From Flagellimonas abyssi (GTDB taxonomy: Bacteria > Bacteroidota > Bacteroidia > Flavobacteriales > Flavobacteriaceae), in assembly GCF_019457905.1 (NCBI RefSeq), contig NZ_JAHZSV010000013.1, positions 62,001 through 126,000 of the forward strand: a stretch of 64,000 nucleotides of DNA. The letters are read 5' to 3'. How positions within the stretch are numbered: the first letter of the stretch is position 1; each line of letters opens with the position of its first letter. The translations under genes were made by a program, and so were the position numbers. The notes under the pieces are model-generated. The model worked only from the letters and a program-made list of their open reading frames with translations, ran no database searches and was not told the origin of the DNA. Positions 61,168 to 64,000 of this stretch are shown piece after piece.

Positions 61168-62110
61168 CTATGCTGATTTTTTTAATGCGATATGGTCGCT
61201 TCTGCTGTGATTCGTAGTAGGTACGAATCAAAAGTTCCATCACAATTCCGATGGTGAACAATTGGATTCCACCAACAATAAACATCATCCCGAAAATAAG
61301 CAATGGTCTGGTTCCGATATCCTGTCCAAATCCGAGTTTCACAATCAATAAGTAAACGTTGATCAAAACCCCAAGGATTACCAGTAGCACCCCAAAGATT
61401 CCGAAGAGATGGATGGGGCGTTGGAAGTATTTTCTAATGAACAGTAACAGCATCATATCGGCCACTACCTTAAAAACCCGTTCCAAACCGTATTTGGAAA
61501 CCCCAGCGTGCCTGGCGTGATGTTTTACCGGAACTTGTTTTATCTGTGCACCTTCCAAATGGGCCAAAAGTGTGATGAACCGGTGCATCTCGCCATACAA
61601 ATTCAGGCTTTTCGCTATATCCTTGGTGAAAACCTTGAGCGCACAGCCATTGTCCTTAATGTCAAGTTTGGTAACCCTCCGTACCAAAAAGTTAGCGATT
61701 TTGGACGGTATTTTTTTGACTTGGGAGTCCTTTCTTTTCTGACGTATGCCCGTAACGAGGTCATATTCTTCGGTAATGGCGTATTCCAACATTCCCGGAA
61801 TATCGGAGGGGTCGTTTTGCAAATCCCCGTCCATGGTGATAATATATTCTCCTTCGGCATAATCGATTCCTGCTGCCAAGGCCAAACTCTGGCCGTAGTT
61901 CTTTTTCAATTCAATCAAATGGACTCTTTTATCATCCATTTCCTTGACCTTGATGCGGGTTTTATCCGTGGAAAAATCATCCACGTATACAATTTGATAG
62001 TTGTATCCCTCAAGGCTCTCGTTGATTTTTTGGGTCAAAAGGACCACATTGTCCTCCTCGTTGTACAAAGGAACCACTATGGATAAAAGGGAGTCGGTAA
62101 CAGTGCTCAT
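61148..62110 (-). CDS. ArnC/DPM1-like membrane glycosyltransferase (GT2)
   Basis: A 320-aa glycosyltransferase. LLSIVVPLYNEEDNVVLLTQKI, YVDDFSTDKTRIKVKEMDD and ITMDGDLQNDPSDIP (DxD) form the catalytic domain. Two membrane helices near residues 225-290 follow, as in ArnC and polyisoprenyl-phosphate sugar transferases. It is expected to load a sugar on undecaprenyl phosphate for the GT39 enzyme encoded nearby. It is coupled to the flippase-like gene by a 20-bp overlap. A -7 box lies at 62128. Confidence 0.92.
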   Translation of the reverse strand: MSTVTDSLLSIVVPLYNEEDNVVLLTQKINESLEGYNYQIVYVDDFSTDKTRIKVKEMDDKRVHLIELKKNYGQSLALAAGIDYAEGEYIITMDGDLQNDPSDIPGMLEYAITEEYDLVTGIRQKRKDSQVKKIPSKIANFLVRRVTKLDIKDNGCALKVFTKDIAKSLNLYGEMHRFITLLAHLEGAQIKQVPVKHHARHAGVSKYGLERVFKVVADMMLLLFIRKYFQRPIHLFGIFGVLLVILGVLINVYLLIVKLGFGQDIGTRPLLIFGMMFIVGGIQLFTIGIVMELLIRTYYESQQKRPYRIKKISIGDGKAA

Positions 62111-62127
62111 TCAGTATAAAATCTGTG

Positions 62128-62135
62128 CAAATTTA
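62128..62135 (-). promoter_or_regulatory. -7 box of the ArnC-like gene
   Basis: Reads TAAATTTG on the minus strand, 17 bp before the ATG. Confidence 0.62.
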
Positions 62136-62145
62136 TTGCTTTTAT

Positions 62146-63189
62146 TTAAAGTTCCTTGGTAATCTTGTCCAATAGGACTTTTGCGGCGTAGAACGGCGAA
62201 ATTTTGTGGTCTTCGATTTCTGTCAACAATTGGGCCTGTTCTATTTTAAAAGTTTCTTTTTGATGGAAAAATTGTTTGATGTATTCGTCCACCGTTTGAA
62301 GAAACCAGTTCTTGTTCTGTTGCTGTCGGTTCTTTTCAAAAAAGCCATTTTTCTTGTTGTGCTCGACAAATTGCTGCACCATTCCCCAGATTTCTTCAAT
62401 GCCTGTTTTTTCCACCGCGGAACACTTCATCACTTTGGGCGTCCATCCATTGGCTTTGGGCGGATACAGGTGCAATGCTCTGGAAAATTCGCTTACGGCC
62501 AGCTTGGCGTGCTCCAAATTACTGCCATCCGCTTTGTTTATGGCTATGGCATCGGCCATTTCCATAATGCCCCTTTTTATGCCTTGCAGTTCGTCGCCAG
62601 CACCTGATAATTTTAAAAGCAGGAAAAAATCCACCATGCTGTGTACCGCTATTTCACTTTGGCCAACACCTACGGTTTCTACCAAGATCACATTGTAGCC
62701 AGCAGTTTCACAGAGGATGATACTTTCACGGGTTTTTTGCGCCACACCGCCCAAGGAGGTTCCGGAAGGGGAGGGGCGGATAAAGGCGTTTGGGTCCTTG
62801 GCCAAGGTTTCCATTCGGGTTTTATCGCCTAAAATGCTTCCCTTGCTCAAAGAGCTGGTGGGGTCCACGGCCAAAACGGCCACCTTGTTGCCTTGGTCTG
62901 TAAGGGTTTTGCCCAAGGTTTCGATAAATGAGCTTTTACCGACCCCGGGAACTCCCGTAATTCCCAAACGAATACTGTTCGTGGGTCGGGTAAGACACTT
63001 TTCAATAACGGCGTTTGCTTTTTCAAAATGGGCCGTCCTTGTGCTTTCCAAAAGGGTTATGGCTTTGGCAAGCATAGCTTTGTTACCATCAAAAATACCT
63101 TGTGCCAAGGCATCGGCAGAAAGCTCTTGTTTTCTGAGCGCCTTGATTTTGGAAATGGTGTTCGAAGGTGTTTTATTATCGTCTGCCAA
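62146..63189 (-). CDS. meaB: Methylmalonyl-CoA mutase-associated GTPase MeaB
   Basis: A 347-aa G3E-family GTPase that guards and reloads B12 on methylmalonyl-CoA mutase. Walker A GVPGVGKSS lies at residues 79-87, followed by VLAVDPTSSLSKGSILGDKTRM, RPSPSGTSLGGVAQKTRE, the Walker B-like ILVETVGVGQSE and the base-recognition INKADGSN. The mutase genes are not in the window. The gene ends 35 bp before the ArnC-like gene begins; that gap holds the -7 box of the latter. Confidence 0.95.
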   Translation of the reverse strand: MADDNKTPSNTISKIKALRKQELSADALAQGIFDGNKAMLAKAITLLESTRTAHFEKANAVIEKCLTRPTNSIRLGITGVPGVGKSSFIETLGKTLTDQGNKVAVLAVDPTSSLSKGSILGDKTRMETLAKDPNAFIRPSPSGTSLGGVAQKTRESIILCETAGYNVILVETVGVGQSEIAVHSMVDFFLLLKLSGAGDELQGIKRGIMEMADAIAINKADGSNLEHAKLAVSEFSRALHLYPPKANGWTPKVMKCSAVEKTGIEEIWGMVQQFVEHNKKNGFFEKNRQQQNKNWFLQTVDEYIKQFFHQKETFKIEQAQLLTEIEDHKISPFYAAKVLLDKITKEL

Positions 63190-63400
63190 GCGTACGGTTC
63201 ATCAGTTTATACGAATTTATGAAGATTTTACGGGTTTGTCAGTTCTTTGGTCTGTTTGAAGGCGGATTTCCAATCTATCCATTTCACAAAAATTTAATAT
63301 CTATTTGAGCTGACATCCGCTAGCAAATTGGTACCTTATTCGTTTAATGATTGGCAACTGCAAAGCTGCCGATTTTTATGAACCTATAAACATTTAAAAG

Positions 63401-63826
63401 ATGAAGACTATTTTTGAGGCCCAGGCCACCAATACAGGAGGAAGATCAGGACACGTAAAGAGCGAGGACGGTGTTTTGGACTTTCCCATCAGCATGCCGA
63501 ATTCTAAGGGAAAGCCTGATCCAAAATCTACAAATCCGGAGGAGCTGTTTGCCGCCGCATATTCTACTTGCTACGCAGGTGCAGTGGAGGCTGTTGCCAA
63601 AAGCCATGATATTGATGATCTTGGGGATTTTAGCGTTACGGCCATAGTTGCCTTTAATAAGGAAGACGATGGATTTTTCTTAGAGGTTACTTTGGATACG
63701 TATTTGCCCACGGTAGATAAGGAAACAGGTGAAACTATTATCAACGAAGCCCACGATATGTGTCCTTACAGCAAGGCAACGCGTGATAATATCACAGTTC
63801 ACCTAAATTTGTTGTTGGACGAATAA
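63401..63826 (+). CDS. Ohr/OsmC-type organic hydroperoxide reductase
   Basis: A 141-aa thiol peroxidase. The first redox cysteine is in AAAYSTCYAGAVEAVA and the second in EAHDMCPYSKATRDN, as in Ohr enzymes. The beginning MKTIFEAQATNTGGRSGHVKSEDG and the PEELFAAAYS helix support Ohr over OsmC. It detoxifies organic hydroperoxides using lipoylated or thiol donors. No OhrR regulator is adjacent. Its 211-bp upstream region shows no convincing -7 box, and a terminator follows. Confidence 0.92.
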   Translation: MKTIFEAQATNTGGRSGHVKSEDGVLDFPISMPNSKGKPDPKSTNPEELFAAAYSTCYAGAVEAVAKSHDIDDLGDFSVTAIVAFNKEDDGFFLEVTLDTYLPTVDKETGETIINEAHDMCPYSKATRDNITVHLNLLLDE

Positions 63827-63848
63827 TTGGTTTAACTTCTTAATAATG

Positions 63849-63881
63849 AGCCCTGTTGATTTTTCAACGGGGCTTTTTTTT
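63849..63881 (+). terminator. Terminator after the Ohr/OsmC gene
   Basis: An 11-bp stem, AGCCCTGTTGA with TCAACGGGGCT, contains one T-G wobble and is followed by a T run. Confidence 0.85.
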
Positions 63882-63911
63882 GTTAAAATTGAATAAAAAA
63901 CGCCCTAATTT

Positions 63912-63941
63912 GCAACGTTGCATTTTTTGCAACGTCATTAG
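63912..63941 (+). promoter_or_regulatory. ECF-sigma-type promoter pointing off the right edge
   Basis: GCAACG (63912-63917) and CGTCATTAG (63933-63941) are separated by 15 nt. This pattern resembles promoters found before ECF sigma factor genes in Bacteroidota. The gene it would serve lies beyond 64000. Confidence 0.45.
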
Positions 63942-64000
63942 TACAGAACAACTAAAAAACCAGACATAGAACCAAGTGTGCTCCATATCGAGCTTGTAGA

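Noticed and set aside
63219-63308. A 29-codon plus-strand frame upstream of the Ohr gene
   Set aside because: No paralogue, no promoter box and no clear hydrophobic or motif pattern; probably chance.
1-64000. rRNA, tRNA, CRISPR arrays, prophage or integrative element
   Set aside because: No tRNA-like cloverleaf, spaced direct repeats, integrase, transposase or phage structural gene was recognised on either strand.

Overview
The window is a compact, gene-dense piece of chromosome from a marine-type member of the Flavobacteriaceae (Bacteroidota), plausibly close to Muricauda/Allomuricauda. The evidence is a gliding gene (gldF) at the left edge, the Bacteroidota -7 promoter box TAnnTTTG upstream of about 25 genes, very little Shine-Dalgarno signal, families typical of Flavobacteriia (315-aa NusB, DUF5606, DUF6686, PUR-like DUF3276, cyclophilin-FKBP fusion), and moderate G+C. 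I found no rRNA, tRNA, insertion sequence, CRISPR array or prophage. Most of the window is core genome.

Layout. 1-3.7 kb: gldF, an ABM-domain protein and a SAM hydroxide adenosyltransferase in one translationally coupled minus-strand unit, divergent from phoH-purC. 3.8-10.4 kb: an acetate module, namely a two-subunit Na+/solute symporter and acs, facing a coupled cNMP/CBS/DUF294 nucleotidyltransferase and DEDDh exonuclease pair. 10.6-15.2 kb: a dual-domain prolyl isomerase, two 27-28 aa paralogous membrane microproteins, cold-shock protein, 1-Cys peroxiredoxin, DinB/YfiT-like protein, GNAT, thioredoxin-fold protein and PUR-like protein. 15.2-20.4 kb: ABC exporter, nusB-DUF1573-yajC, and a Tat-exported Gfo/Idh/MocA oxidoreductase. 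20.4-31.7 kb: DUF6624-like protein, an App1-like phosphatase and a diacylglycerol kinase sharing one promoter region, YdeI-like protein and pepT, pyrD-lysE-HMG-CoA lyase, a palindrome-flanked pair of uncharacterised genes, guaB and a secreted thioredoxin. 31.8-37.9 kb: lysA, LON-domain protein, sucC, small secreted proteins, TerB-like protein and hsp20. 37.9-47.5 kb: uvrB, an ABC-2 transporter, a protein with kinase/APH-type catalytic motifs, a nucleoid-associated protein, ctaA, a CCA-type nucleotidyltransferase and threonylcarbamoyl-AMP synthase. 47.5-51.1 kb: three glycosyltransferases and dapD. 51.2-57.8 kb: ruvX-def-DUF5606, GH20 hexosaminidase, SGNH hydrolase, mazG, MATE and cupin. 57.8-62.1 kb: an envelope-lipid glycosylation cluster (PAP2, ArnT-like GT39, flippase-like protein, ArnC-like GT2). 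62.1-64 kb: meaB, Ohr/OsmC and an ECF-type promoter that points off the right edge.

The most noteworthy points are the tandem microproteins at 11.6-11.8 kb, a 19-bp palindrome found upstream of both convergent uncharacterised genes at 28.6-29.6 kb, the cryptic kinase-like protein at 41.8 kb, and tandem operators upstream of hsp20. All functions come from reading motifs and family resemblance by eye. No search was run.
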